The notes beneath the pieces were generated by a model. It did no database searches and was not told the DNA's origin. It saw only the letters and a list, made by a program, of their open reading frames with translations. Below, in pieces: positions 45,844-58,900 of a stretch of DNA of 64,000 nucleotides. Origin of the DNA: Dimargaris cristalligena (lineage: Eukaryota; Kickxellomycota; Dimargaritomycetes; Dimargaritales; Dimargaritaceae); the NCBI GenBank assembly GCA_027576995.1, contig JANBQC010000085.1, forward strand, positions 1 to 64,000. The letters run 5' to 3'. Position 1 is the stretch's first letter; the number at the start of each line of letters is the position of its first letter. A program made the position numbers and the translations under genes.

Positions 45844-48091
45844 ATGGGTTGGCTAGGCAGTGGAATGCCCCTGGACTGGGATGACTCGGCACCCTATCGC
45901 GAATCAGTTCGCCAGGCCGGTCTTAATCAATTCATCCGGCTCGTTCAAAAGGGTCGTTATCGGCACGGTGACCTCATGAAATGGGGCGACGAGATTGAAT
46001 ACACCATGGTTAGCCTCGACTCCCAGCGCCGCACGACCCGGCTCAGTGCCCAGGCCGGTCTCATGTTGAACGAGTTCCATAAGGAGGAGCAAGTGGCCTT
46101 GGAAAAGGGGACCCCCGAGGAATTACCGGCCCTTTGGCGGACCGAGTACGGGCGCTACATCATTGAAGGAACCCCGGGTCAGCCGTACGGCCCAACGCTC
46201 GACCACTTGCTGCAGGTGGAGGCAAGTATGCAGCTCCGGCGCCGCATCCTCAAGGAAAAAAGCCGGGGCTGTGCTATACCCCTAACCATCACCGCATTCC
46301 CCCGCTTGGGCACTCTGGGGTTCATGGACACCCGGGTCAACGGGGAAACCGAAGCGGAGGCGGAAAAGGTAGTACTGCCCGGTCCCTTAACCGCTAGTCA
46401 GGCCATTCCTGATGCCGCGGTCAGTCAAAATTCCCGCTACCAGACTCTACCCCACGTCATGATGGGTCGTCGCCGAAACAAATTCGGGATGCTGGTGCCG
46501 ATTTTCCCGGACTCCCAGGCTTTATTGGACACACCGGATCCGGACCACCTGGCGGATGACTTACTCCTTACCCGCCAGCCTGCTCTCCTGGCCCATGCCA
46601 CCCCGGAAGGCTCCGCTTATTTCGACGCCACCTGTTACGGGTTCGGCGCTTGCTGTTTGCAAGTGACTATGCAGGCCTACGACTTCAATCAAGCCCGGCG
46701 TCTCTACGACCAACTCGCCCCTTTTTGCGCCATCATGCTGTCCCTGACCGCGGCTACCCCCGCCAACAAAGGCCGTTTGCTTACCACGGATACCCGGTGG
46801 TTGTACTTGTCGAGCGGCAGTGACGACCGTTCCGAAGAAGAAATGGCGGCCTGTAACCAGTCGGGCCAACTCATGTACCGGCCCCGGTGCGATTCTATCC
46901 ACGCCTACGTGGGAAGTAACGACGGATTTTTCCGCGATTCCTACAACGACGTACCCTACGCGCACGATCCCCGTCTGTACGATCAACTGCGCGCCGCCGG
47001 CTTGGACTCCCGCTTCGCCCAACATACCGCCCATGTATTCACCCTGGACCCCCTGGTCGTCATGCGCGAGCACCTGCCCGCCGAAGATTACGCCGGGCTA
47101 CACTGCGACACGTTCACGTCTACCCTTTGGCAGGCCATGAAGCTCAAGCCCCCTACGTTGGACGGTTCAGCGGGTTGGCGGGTCGAATTCCGGCCCATGG
47201 AAATCCAACTGTCCGATTTCGAAAATGCCGCCTTCTCCATCTTTATCGTGCTTCTGGCCCGCACGATTCTGCATTTCCATTTGAATTTTTATATTCCGGT
47301 ATCCCACATTGACGCCAATATGAGTGAGGCCAATAACATCGACGCCGCGCATCGCTCCCAGTTTTATTTCCGAACCAATATCTTCGGGAACCAGGCGAAT
47401 GAGGCTTCGCAAGGAATTCCGGCCGACCCACCCATCTCCCGCCTTACCGTTGACGAAATCATGAACGGAAAGGTAAGCCACCATCAATTACTATTCGTTA
47501 ACTGTGGTATAATTATTATAGCATGCGGCTGGGCAGCCCCGATATCAGATGGCCACTCATTCACAACTAGCCCTTTATTTTAATCTGGTTAATTGCCTTT
47601 ATGTTGCTGAATATCCATCTCGTAGGAAAATCTATTCGCCGGGATCCTGCCCCTGATCCACGCCTATCTAGATCAACAGGAGGTTGACATCACCACCCGT
47701 CTGAAGATTAACAAATACCTCGGATTCATCCGCAAGCGGGCAAGCGGTAAGTATAGTTAGGAAAATATCGCACTGGTAATCCTACCCCCTATAAAAAATG
47801 TAGGCTCTTTGGGAGATATCCGCCCCCCCTATCACTACCAGTATCCACAATGAAACACTAATGACCTAATAATGAGTTCTACCCCACTTTCTTTTATCTA
47901 TAAAACACGAATACATGATGTCCACCGATTTAGGTGCCCTGCTGACCGATGCCCAGTGGATCCGGGAGTTTGTCCGTAGTCACCCCGAGTACCAACACGA
48001 TTCGGTCGTATCACACCCCATTAATTACGATCTTATGCAAGCCATTGAGAAGATTGGCCAAGGAATCTCCCGGCCCTCGAATCTCCTTTAG
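45844..48091 (+). CDS. GSH1: Glutamate-cysteine ligase catalytic subunit
   Basis: Catalyses the ATP-dependent ligation of L-glutamate and L-cysteine to gamma-glutamylcysteine, the first and rate-limiting step of glutathione synthesis in the cytosol. Three exons, 45844-47472, 47626-47746 and 47934-48091, join in phase to 635 aa, the usual size of eukaryotic GCL. Conserved blocks seen: MGWLGSGMPLDWDDSAPYRE at the start, HGDLMKWGDEIEYTM (metal and glutamate binding), TAFPRLGTLGFMD, FDATCYGFGACCLQVTMQA, MLSLTAATPANKGRLLTTDTRW, and WRVEFRPMEIQLSDFENAAF (active-site Arg). The last exons give ENLFAGILPLIHAYLDQQEV and the C-terminal helix SHPEYQHDSVVSHPINYDL. All introns lie in the last quarter. Identity is certain. 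Confidence 0.97.
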
Positions 48092-48696
48092 ATTTCATCC
48101 AAGTCTGGGCCCATAACTTTAATTTTAAGGCTGCTTCAAATCTATATATAATCCACTCACTCATTGTTAGGAATGTATTCGTTGGCACGCCATTAGTTTG
48201 GCCTTATTGACACACCTATAGTCCCATACGACCTATTATTATTATCCCGATATCCTTTTTCTAGTATACCATTTTGTTTCTAAAACTATATACCATCACT
48301 GTTCCCCTATACCAATTTCGCATTTATTAATCGGCTATTTGGCCTTCAAGGAAGGCATAAAAATAAATGAAAGTACCACGACATCATATTTAGCGGTAGA
48401 GGCCCAAATCAGAGATAAATGGTTGCTCTAAGGGCCATTCTTTCGTCATCTTCCATTACTTGAATTCACGCTAAATAGCATTCCGATTTATATGGGTTTC
48501 AGATTTGGTCTTCGAGATGGCAGTGTACACATAATAAGAGTGAAGTGATTGGGGTATTCCCCCTACTAATGTTCCAGGATAGCCCGTGCAAATTCAGATC
48601 ACAGGCCTGTCCTTAGATAGCAGAAACACGGTAGTAAGGGCTCAGTGCAATACAGGGGTGGTTGGTGCCAATGCTTTTGACAAAAGAAAACAACAA
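48092..48696. other. Convergent intergenic spacer
   Basis: Between the 3' ends of glutamate-cysteine ligase (+) and FAF2 (-). AT-rich, with AATAAA-type signals (about 48362). A short plus-strand frame at 48586-48774 overlaps FAF2 antisense and is not supported. Confidence 0.5.
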
Positions 48697-51134
48697 CTAT
48701 TCGTCTTCATCTATTTCCTCCACAATCAAAGTAGTGCTGGGCCAGTGGTCTTTGAAGGCTTCTTGGATCGTTAAGCCGCGCTCTTTGAACTCCTGACGGG
48801 GCATCGGGGAAACTAAGATAAAATCGTAGGCATGCTGGTAGTCAGCTGGCGGGGGTAGGGCAGATGTGGACTCATCCAGATCATCGGCTCGGCGGACCTC
48901 AACGAAATCGTAAACGTCCTAAAGATGATATAGGCGTAGGTAAGGAGCGGGGAAAGAAGGCTGGTTAGTCGACAGAAATACATTATAGGGTTTAGCCAAA
49001 CTGCAGTAAGGAATACAGTTTTGTATAGGTGGGGAGGGGAGAAGTATGGTATAGTCACAGTAAAGTACCTTGAGCGTTTCCGTCGCCCGGAACTTGCGCG
49101 TGATACGTTGGCCATCAGGGAAGCGAATGCCGAACCGAGCTACATTTTTCTCATCCGGCCCAGGCTCGGAGGCCAGATGAGATGCAATATACTGGCGATA
49201 TTGCTGTTTAAGCTAAAAGAGAGTGGTAGGTGATAATCAATATTGGTAAACCCATTAAAATAAACGTTAGAAGAGTCGCGTGTATAATCCAAAAGAAATG
49301 GCCGTATGCAGCCGACCGCACTTCTCAGACTAACGTCGATGAACCATGTAAAACGTACCTCTTGAAGCCGGGCTTTTTCTTCCTTTAGCCGTTGCATTTC
49401 CAGCTGTCGGCGCTCCTCCGCTTCGCGCTTTTCACGGAGTTTTCGTTCCTAAAGCGATATCAAGTGAGGGTCCGGGTCATATAGAAACACCAACAGTGTT
49501 AGTCATTCTTTACGATAGCAGCACTGTAGTCACATAATACATGGCGTATAAAGTTGCAATGATAACAACCCACGGGTCCCACAAAACTCTCGCAGGAAGC
49601 GCACTCGGGCTCGGGCCGAGGTTTATACTAAATGATTGCCAATAGTACCTTTTCCTGGTCGGCCCGTAGGCTCTCCATGTAGGCCTGGTCTTGCTGTTCC
49701 CGGAGAAGGCGGGCACCCTCGCGTTCCTCGCGCGCCCGACGAAGCGAAGCAAGGGCGTCGTTGACTTCCTGAACTTTCGCTAAAATTTGAGCCATCACTT
49801 GGTCGATAGGCAGTAGGCCTACAAGATGCAATAATAGGGATGGTGAAAATACAAAGGGTTACTATTATGGTGGAGTTTACTCGCCCGAGAGGTAGGAGGG
49901 GAATGGGTATTGCGGATTGAAGTCCATAGCGAGATTCTCAGATCGATGCATGGTTACGTAGTCTAGGGGATATAGGAAGCTAAATAACCAAAATTACGCC
50001 AATGGTTTACCTTCAATCCGCTCCACCACGCTCATACGGACGCTACCATTACGGGAGCGTGGTGCTACCACTGCGAGGAAAGGGTAGCGTGAGGCTTGTA
50101 GAGTACAGCTGACTTCATAGGCGTCCTTGTAGCGCGCACAGCCGCCCCACACCAGGATATCGTGCTGGACGAGGAAGGTAAGGAAATTTTCGTTGGTCAG
50201 TCTCCTGTATAAATGGTACCAAAATATTATGAAATATCAGAGATACGGTACGAGGGGCACATGAGGATCGTATACAAGTTTATAATCGCCATTGAGCGTA
50301 AGCGAGCCAGCTATACATTTTCTTGATGTTCTATAACGGATAGAGTTAAATATGGTTTACCTACCGGCTGAATTCGGCGGTGTCGTCGTGCTCGGGACTC
50401 ACTAAGACAACCAAGAGACATTTCATTTCCCGCTTGGCCTGTTCAATAGCCTGTTCAATAGTTCATATACCAGTCGGAAAATCGTGGTAGTTAGTACTAG
50501 TTGGATAGGGTAGTTCCCTTTTTATAATTACAAATGGCTAAACCCTGAAAATCGATCGAGAGACCGCATAGGTAACGGTTGAGGAAGAGAATGCCCCGTT
50601 TAGATCTAATAAATGGCGCTCCCGCGGATTGCCCCTCGAAGTAGCTAATGCACTGAAAGCCATACAGACGATTTAACGTACCTGTGAGTAAGCCTTCTCT
50701 AGAAACTGGGGGCGAGACTCCCCGTATTCCCGTTCAAATTCGCTAATGAATCGACTGGCCTGAAGACGAGGGCTGTCTTCCACCGAGTCTTCGCCGTGGG
50801 TAACCATACCGCGATCTTTGGCGATGAATCCCGCTAGAACATATTTCGGTGTGTATTGTTTACCATGTAATAATACAAAAAGGAAATTCCCGGGTTGATA
50901 AACATAAGCAAGGCAGTGTATAAACATGCTACTCAGTAGTCAGTTGGGAAGGGCAGCTCTTCAGTGACATACCAGCTCATAGGCCAGGGAAAATTCAAGT
51001 CTGGGGTGGAGCCAAGACTGTAACTTACCCATGATGCCGAGGATGACATTGAGGATGCGGTAGGATAGGCGCCAGGGCCAAGCCAGAAAGCTGAACACCA
51101 GGGATTCCTGCCCGGGGGCAGCGGAAGGGGGCAT
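48697..51134 (-). CDS. FAF2: FAF2/UBXD8-type UBX protein of the ER (5' end uncertain)
   Basis: Eight exons join in phase: 51134-51029, 50833-50682, 50450-50365, 50204-50011, 49818-49649, 49448-49359, 49212-49069 and 48918-48697, giving 387 aa. Order: hydrophobic membrane hairpin (FLAWPWRLSYRILNVILGIM); segment FISEFEREYGESRPQFLEKA; thioredoxin-like UAS domain (AKREMKCLLVVLVSPEHDDT, ASRYPFLAVVAP, VVERIEGLLPIDQVM); coiled coil (LREQQDQAYMESLRADQEK then Glu/Arg-rich); and UBX domain (FGIRFPDGQRITRKFRATET) with a C-terminal PxPRQEFKERGLTIQE. This is the full FAF2/UBXD8 layout. FAF2 inserts into ER or lipid-droplet membranes and recruits Cdc48/p97 for ERAD. The usual N-terminal UBA domain is not found. 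An acceptor-like CAATAG precedes the ATG used, so another 5' exon may exist. Divergent from UBE3C/HUL5. Confidence 0.92.
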
Positions 51135-51609
51135 GTTGGGTATGGTGGCTATTGAGAAAGGAGTGGTGGGAGTTGTTTCCAACCCAGTTTGCAAATTTAC
51201 AAAGGAGGGTAGATGGACAAATGCCTCTGAAAGGGGGGTGGGATTCGGTCCTACTGGCTATATTGCTCTAGAGGCCAATGAAGGAATGCAGTTAAAGTGT
51301 AAAAGGTTTAAGGCAAGTAAAGACCCAATTGATGCAGAACTAAGCAAACACATTGTTTGACAGTGACAGCCGCCACCCACCAGCTCTATCGGTGGGACCC
51401 TGACTCCTTGTGGGGCACCTTAGTCAAAAGTCAGCATGACGTGCAGTCAAAGAACATTCCCTCCTCCCTCTCCCGCCTTCCTTCCACTTGAGACTATAGT
51501 ATGGCCAACTCCATGCCAGGACCTAGGACTTCCCCCCTTCTTCTTCACCACTTAAATCCATTTCCTCTCCAGCCTTTCCTATATTACTCTATCCGGCCCT
51601 TTTGCCATC
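51135..51609. promoter_or_regulatory. Shared divergent promoter region, FAF2 / HUL5
   Basis: About 475 bp between the FAF2 (-) and UBE3C/HUL5 (+) starts, holding both promoters. The plus side is very pyrimidine-rich just before the ATG at 51610 (CTCTCCAGCCTTTCCTATAT). I searched the minus strand here for a UBA-encoding exon of FAF2 and found none. Confidence 0.45.
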
Positions 51610-54600
51610 ATGTTTAGTTTCGAAGGCAATTTTAAGTCCAAGCGTAACATTAACCTAGGTGGAAGTCGCAATGAAAACCGGGAAGTGGTACTGAAGCGGG
51701 CCCAGGCCGAGCGACTCGCCCGGGAACGAGAGCGAAGTCGCCAGAAAGCGGCCACGCTCATTCAGGTAAGTTGCTGCTTCTCGAGCGTTGGTCGGGCGGA
51801 GTCCAAACCATCCCCCTTTTTCTTTTTGAATTACTCGGTTCGCAATGGGACTGGCTGAACCGCTTACTGCGTCCGTTTCCTGGTACCTTTGGTTTTCGGC
51901 CCACTTATTGCTGATTATTAGTGCATTGCTAATGTTATACTGTAATGGGAAATATTGAATAGGCATCGTTTCGTGGTTTCTCGCACCGGCGCTCCCTGCG
52001 GAGCCGACTGCGGCTTACTTGGGATGCCCAAATGGGCACTAATTCAAATGACGGCGGTCCCCCGATGCCCGTATCATTGCGCCTAAGACTACTATCCCAC
52101 CTCTTGTTTTTCTTCGATTCGGCCCAGGATCAGGACCGCCTGGGCCGGTTTACTTCTCGATTTTTGGGTAACGCAACTGTTGCTCGAGGTAAGTTAATAC
52201 CCCCCCCCCTCACACTCCTGTCGGTGGACTGATACGCCAGCATTTGACTAGCGGCTGGTTATACTAATTTACATCAATACAGGCCTTCTTGGCCTGATGG
52301 ATCGGCATTCCGTCAACCATACCTCCTTCCTTTTTCCATTCAACTCCATTGATACCCGTATGTGCTGACTAATGAATTTTTATTGGACCTCGCATGCCAT
52401 TTGCCATCGTTGTTACCTACCCTCATACAGAATTGTTGATTGACCCCCACACTTCGCCATCACCAACATGTTTTCGACGGTTAATCCAACTCCTGGCCCG
52501 CAGTATTTCACCCGGAAACCCCCATAACCAACTGTACTTCCTAGCCCTTCAGACCCTGTGTCATAGTTTACTTCATCTCGCTTCATCAGGCACCGCCCAG
52601 TTCCTTCGAACAGCGGTTTCTGGTGCTATCCGGGAGGGATTGGTGGTTGATTTAGTTCGCGCCATTCACGCTGCACCCGAGCTAACTTCAGGGATCTATT
52701 CCCTTGTTCAGGAATTAATGCGAGCCGAGCTCGCCGATTCCCTCGAACCCGCCCATGCCGACCAGGTTGGCCTTATTTTTGTTCGCGATGCCCTAGCCGC
52801 CCATTGCCTAAATTCCAACCCTGAGCTATACCAAATGACCAGCCGAGATCTAGCCCCCACATTACTCCATACCATGTTGACCCCCGCTGGTCGAGATACT
52901 CTAGCGACACTGACCGCAATTGGTGCCTCAACCCTTTTAGCCAACCTGAGTTTGGCGGGGCCCATGGTCCTCGCTACTGCAGACAACCTGGATCGAATTA
53001 AGGCCTACCTGGAAGTTATCCGGATATTGTTGCCTGCTGTCCCGCTCTTTTTAATCCAGTCAGATACGCCTATATTCGAAGCCCAGTTGTCGGATAGCGA
53101 GAGCGAAACAGAAGAACCCGAAGGCATGGCCCCATCCGCCAAGTCCCCTGCCATGACGGCGACTCAATTTGCTAGTGAAGCTGGCTGGAGCTCTGAAGTA
53201 CAGACCCAGATTGTCGACCGCCTCCGGGCCCTGTTTAGCCCCTCCTTTCTACAAGCCATTTCGGAGTCCCTGCGCGACGATCCCCACACCTTCACTTCAT
53301 TCCTGGCCTCTCTTCTGATAGCATGGGCGCCCGCGAAGTCCCCCGTCCTCCACTACATCCTCTACAGTCCGACTTTTCCCCTGGTCCAGTTCGTATGGAA
53401 GGAGTGCCTTAATCACCGGGACTGGCTGGCGCTCGTAGGTACACACAACATTCCCAGCTCGGCTTGGCGGGACCCCCGTTTCGCCCACCCATGGACTCTG
53501 TTCTATCTATTAATCGAGGCACTAAGCCGACATTTAATGACCAGTGGCGACGACGAGTTCTTTAAATCGGAACACCAGCCGTCGACTAGCTCCAAGTTAC
53601 TCCCCTTAGCTGATATAGTGACTCTGTCTACCTACTGCCGTAACGTGGCTTTTGCCATTTTATGGAGTAATGAACCTGCTATAGTGGCGGCGGGCCCCCG
53701 GATCGCCGATTGTCTATCGATACGGGCTCTACGGGATACTTCGATAAAGTTGGTTCGGCAACTTCACGATATCGACGCTCGGCGTTCCTTCACCTCTCCC
53801 GACCATTGGCTTATTCAGCCGGAAATCGATATTTCCATACTGGCCGCTCAAATGGCCCGGCACAAATTCAAAGCGGAACAGGGGGATGGGGAAGATGGTG
53901 ATGAAGGTGATAACCGACTGCCTGCCATTCCCCAGCCGGACTTCCACCGAATGGGCCCCAGTCACCGGGGCGCCGCGCTTCTGGCTGGTCATGTCGCTCC
54001 TTATGCACACACTCGTTCATCTGGACCATCGAGCATTGAAGTGGCTGTCGAATCCCGTTGGCGCATCCTTACCCATATCCCCTTCGTAACCCGGTTTAAA
54101 CACCGCGTCCAGGTATTCCGAGAATTGATCCAGCTGGATAAAGATGCCGCTGGGTTCCATCCCTTTCAACCCACTGTACAAGCTACGATCCGGCGCGACC
54201 ACGTTTTTGAAGATGGGTTCACCCACCTTAATGCCATGCGGTCCCAATTGAAGCAGCGTATCGCCATCTCATTTGTGGACCAATTTGGCATCGAGGAGGC
54301 GGGGGTGGATGGGGGTGGCGTATTCAAAGAGTTCTTCAATCTACTCGCCCGCGAGGCGTTTGATCCCAACTACGGGTATTTCCTGCACACCTCGGACCAA
54401 CTACTCTATCCTAATCCCCATGCCTATGCCAAGCAATCCTCCCAGTTGGCCTATTACGCCTTTTTAGGACGCATCATGGGCAAAGCCCTCTACCAGGGTA
54501 TTGTCGTGGAAGTGGGGTTCGCCGGATTTTTCCTGAACAAGTGGTTGCGTAAAACCAACTACCTCAGCGATCTAGCCTCGTTGGACCCCGAACTCTACCA

Positions 54601-55252
54601 GGGTCTGATGCAACTGCGCAGCTACCCGGGAGACGTCGAGTCGGATTTTGCCCTAAATTTCACCATCGCCAGCCAAGAATTCGGCCAAATCCGTACCGTT
54701 GACCTCATCCCGGACGGTGCTTCCATTGCGGTAACCAGGGAAAACCGGCTGCATTACATTTACCTCGTCGCCAACTACCGCCTCAATATCCAAATGCAGG
54801 CCCAGTGCCGTGCCTTTTTGACGGGCCTCACCGACCTCATCCAACCCACCTGGCTGGCCTTTTTCGACCAGCGTGAGCTGCAAACCCTCATCAGTGGAGC
54901 GGCGGTACCCATCGACCTGGCTGATTTGGCGAAACATACAGTCTACGCCGGGGGCTACACGAACCAGCACCCCGTCATTGACCGGTTTTGGCGCGTCGTG
55001 ACCACTTTCACCGAAGACGACAAACAACGACTCCTTAAGTTTATCACCTCGTGCTCACGGCCGCCCCTGCTGGGGTTCCATGAACTGGAGCCTAAACCGT
55101 GTATCCGGTGCGCCGGTGAGGATGCGGATCGCTTGCCGACCGCATCCACCTGTGTGAATCTGCTGAAGTTGCCGCCTTTTCCGGATGACGAGACGATGCG
55201 GGCGAAATTATTATACGCCATCAACGCCGAGGCGGGCTTTGATTTGTCTTAG
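51610..55252 (+). CDS. HUL5: HECT E3 ubiquitin ligase, UBE3C/Hul5 type
   Basis: Four exons, 51610-51765, 51963-52188, 52283-52357 and 52431-55252, join in phase to 1092 aa (human UBE3C 1083). The start MFSFEGNFKSKRNINLGGSR is the family signature. An IQ-like motif (AATLIQ|ASFRGFSHRRSLR) straddles intron 1. A long alpha-helical middle with an acidic patch (SDSESETEEPEGM) follows. The HECT domain covers about 720-1092: FVDQFGIEEAGVDGGGVFKE, YYAFLGRIMGKALYQGIVVE and the C-lobe with catalytic Cys at about 1060 (LPTASTCVNLLKLPPF), ending MRAKLLYAI..GFDLS, the canonical HECT terminus. UBE3C/Hul5 associates with proteasomes and extends ubiquitin chains on stalled or misfolded substrates. AATAAA at 55289 is a likely polyadenylation signal. 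Complete, with an intact active site. Confidence 0.96.
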
Positions 55253-55959
55253 GTGGGGGGGGGGGTGATGTACCTGACTAATTGTCGGCAATAAATATAT
55301 ATCCTAGGAGAGCTGTGAGGCGCTTCGCTTCGCCTCTGTATTTTATTTTATTTTACTTTATTCATGTTGAACGGCCTCCTTACTAAGCCCCGTGAACAAA
55401 GTCGATTTTTATTTTTTATTTTCTAAACCTTAACAGATAGCATCGGCCGTGGCGTTCTAATTACACCGTTCATGGTAATGCTTTTCATTTTACAAGGCTG
55501 GTCTATCCAATACAACCAATATCCACTAAATGTAATCCAAGTGAAAAACTGCATCGTAATAGTATGCCAAGAGATTATACATGCTATTTTACTTTAGGTA
55601 TTTATATATTTTATCAGAAAACTAGGCCGAATGCTACTTAAAAATATAATGGTTGAATAGACAGGGATATATAGAAGCTGGTAATAGACTATAATCCTAC
55701 TTCATCAAACAGGGAGGGCAGAATTGTATACACGCATCCCAAAATAGCAAGCACCACAAAAGCAGTGCCTGATAGTTAAACATAGAGCTATAGTAAAAGA
55801 AAAAGTAATTAGGGTAGGAGGGGTTATAATTGAAATAGGACAGTTATAGTGTCATATACGAGTGGCCCACATTCGAACGGTATCTTCAAAACAGTTTAGC
55901 GTACTTGCTGACGGTGGTAGGTACCCGTAACTATTCCTTTTACCCCCCCCCCTATTTAA
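55253..55959. other. Convergent intergenic spacer
   Basis: Begins with a run of 11 G just after the HUL5 stop, then AATAAA at 55289-55294. AT-rich to the 3' end of the RSC9/ARID2-like gene, which is preceded by a C-run (about 55942-55951). No gene seen. Confidence 0.5.
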
Positions 55960-58900
55960 TTAATCATCCTCCGACCAACTCGGCCCGGAGATATGGGTCA
56001 TGATGGCACAAATATCCGGTCCTAAGGCACGGTACTCCGCCACCAACCCGGCCAGTATAGGCTGGAAAGGCCGTAAGAGCGACCGCATTTTTGGGCTCAG
56101 CGCCATGCATTTGGTAAACTGTAGGAGTTTCAAAAAGAGCTGCCGGCGGTAATTAATCCGAATGTCCGCTGGTTCGGCGGGGACATTGCCCCAAATGAGG
56201 GAATCCCGATCCTTATCCCCCCGGGACGAAGTAGCGGTAGTCGTCGTCGTCTTGGTGGTAGTGGCGGGGTTGGTGGCGGGGGCAGGGACAGGGGCGGAGC
56301 TGGCCAGAGCAGCAGGCACGTGGGGTTTACCCGAAGGGTAAAAGGTCGGTTTGAAGGTGGGAATATGCGTCTTGAAGTGCATGGTGGTTTGCAAGTGGTA
56401 AATCCGGGGTCGTAGGCCCTTGCGGATGCCGAATTCAAAAGGGCAGGTACCCCATTGGCATTTCCATTCCATCCCGGATTTGGGGGCCGGGCTGGTGCCA
56501 GCTGTGCCAGTTGAGTCGGCGGAGGAAACGGCTGCTTCGATTTCCATTTCGGTGAGGGCGTGGGTCTGGATTAAATGGTGGATAAATGTTTTCTGGGCCG
56601 CCTGGAACTCCGTCGGAGCGTTGGAATCCGTGGTTTGTTGATGGTCCACGGCAAGCGTAGTGGACAACTTGGTATGGGTGTCTTCCCCCCAGGCAGAAGT
56701 CGATCGCTGGGATGCGGTAGAGGCGTTCGATTTAGCGCTTATGAGGGGAGCGGTGAATGTTAAGCGGTAATTGCAATCCTTCCACTGACAGCAAAAGGTG
56801 TATGAATCCCGAGGTAGTTGGCTCTCCTCGGGGGTGGGTTTGGGCATGTCAGCCGTTCTTTCACCACCCCCCGCTGATGAAGCAGCTGTACCATTATTGC
56901 CGGTGGCACTGTCGTTAGGTTTGGGAATAACCGTAGTATAGGCCCCCAATTTCTTGCGCAAGTGAAGACAAAGCAGCTGGGCCGTCTTGGGGTGGTTGAT
57001 GGCATGGCTCATCGGGAAAGCCGCTTTAACGGTGGCAAGTACGTCATTCACATTAAGGGGCCCGTCGCCCATAGTGACTGAGTCCGCCTGGGCCTGACGG
57101 GTGGCCTCAAAGGCCCGCGCATAAGCATCATAGACTTCCGGAAAGGATACGAAACTCGGGATCACGGGTTTATCAGGCCCAGCGGGGTTCGACATGGGGG
57201 GCGAGAATTCCAGATTGGTGTTTAGCCACTGGGTTACTGAATCTTGGCGGGGCTTGGGGACGTTGGCAGTAGAGGTGGGGTCTGTTGATGGCGGAAGAGG
57301 CTGGGGGCCTGCAGCGGACGGCAGAGCGGCCAGGGTTTGGGGGGCCTGCTCAACCATCCGGTGGATCACAATAGAGATCAGGTCGGTCGGGGAAAAGGGG
57401 CAATCCGTCACGGCCAAACGCCCTTTACTGGCGTCGGTCAATAGCGCTTCGAATTCGTGTTCCTTAATCTCGGTCAACTTGAGTAGAATATCGATGGTCA
57501 CCATGAGCACCTCCATATCGGGCGCCAGCAGGAGATGTGATATACGATTGAGAACCGTGGGCTCGACAATTTGGTCCACATTGGGGTGCTCCCGCAGCAA
57601 CAGGAAGGCCAGTGATTTGAGTGCGTTCAGCAGGGTGGCCCGGTCGGGGCTGAAGAGGTTGAGGCGGAGGACCGGGATCAGTGACGCGGGGATGACCTGG
57701 ACAGGGGCCACCAGGCAGACTGACTCGAGAATATCCTGCAGGTGACGGTACAGCTCAGTGTAGTAGAAATGGACGTCGGATGCAATGACTCGCTCCCACT
57801 GGGCGTCTAGCTGTTCCACAGAGGTGCGCAGTTCCATCAGAGCCGTGGGCCCCAGGCTTAACTCGGAAAGGGCGGTCGTTTGGGCTGCCAAACGCCGGTC
57901 CGGTATACTCTGGTGGCAGAGATGTCCCCGTAAATACCAGCCGATAAAGTTAAGAAGGGTGGAGTCTGACGTGACCAACTGGGCTGTGATGGATTCCAGC
58001 TGCGACAGATTATGGACAATGGTGACGATCTGCAGAATTCGCTCCAGCTGGGTATTTTCGTACCATGTAAATATATGGGGGGAAACTGATTTAGACGACG
58101 ATGGAGACGATGTTCGGACTTGGGCTTGGATAGCGGAGGCTGAGGAGTCTAGTAAATGAATTACAGCTAATTTGAGATGCATCATAATGATCGGAATCAA
58201 ATCCGGAATACAACGGATATCGAATTCATCGGGGCAGAGCTTGGAGACCCGAAGCAGGCGGTTGAAGGCCCAGTCAACTTCATTAGGGAGATTGGATAGG
58301 AGGGCCAGCCGGATTCGGTTTTGGAAAACGCCGCCTAAATATTCGTCCGCGTCGTTTTGGAGGGGGTTACGCGGTACGGTGACGAGGGTGGTGTCCCGGT
58401 AGGTACGGCGGGGTCGTTTGGAGGAAAGGACTGGAGTTGGTTCGGAATCAAACGGATTGTCCGATTCTGATGATGCATCGGAGTGGTTAGACGATGGTGA
58501 CAAGGCCGACTGACCCGGGGCAGTGAACGGATTCTCCTTATCGGGTGGCGAAGAGGTCGTATCTATGATCGGGGGCTTTTCCGCGTCTAGTTGGAAGGTA
58601 TTGTTGCGGAGTATCCGCCTAAAGGTCTCGATTAAACGACTAGACGGTTGGGTTGGGGGATGGCTGAATAGCTGCTTGAGCTGATGGATACGTTTGGGAT
58701 CGGCCTTATCATCTTGGACGAGATTCCAGTATTCTTGATTGAGGTGAATGGCAAAGGGGTGGATAGATTGAAAATAGATACCCTTGAGTAGCACTAGGTT
58801 CTTGATTGACTGCGGTAAAGAGAGGGCCTGGGCCAATATACCCCAGCCACCAGTTGTGGTCAGCTAGTATCGGTCATATCGAAGGTTAATTTGGGTATGG

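Noticed and set aside
51133..51360. 75-aa plus-strand frame between FAF2 and HUL5
   Set aside because: Partly antisense to the FAF2 first exon, with no domain and no promoter or splice support.
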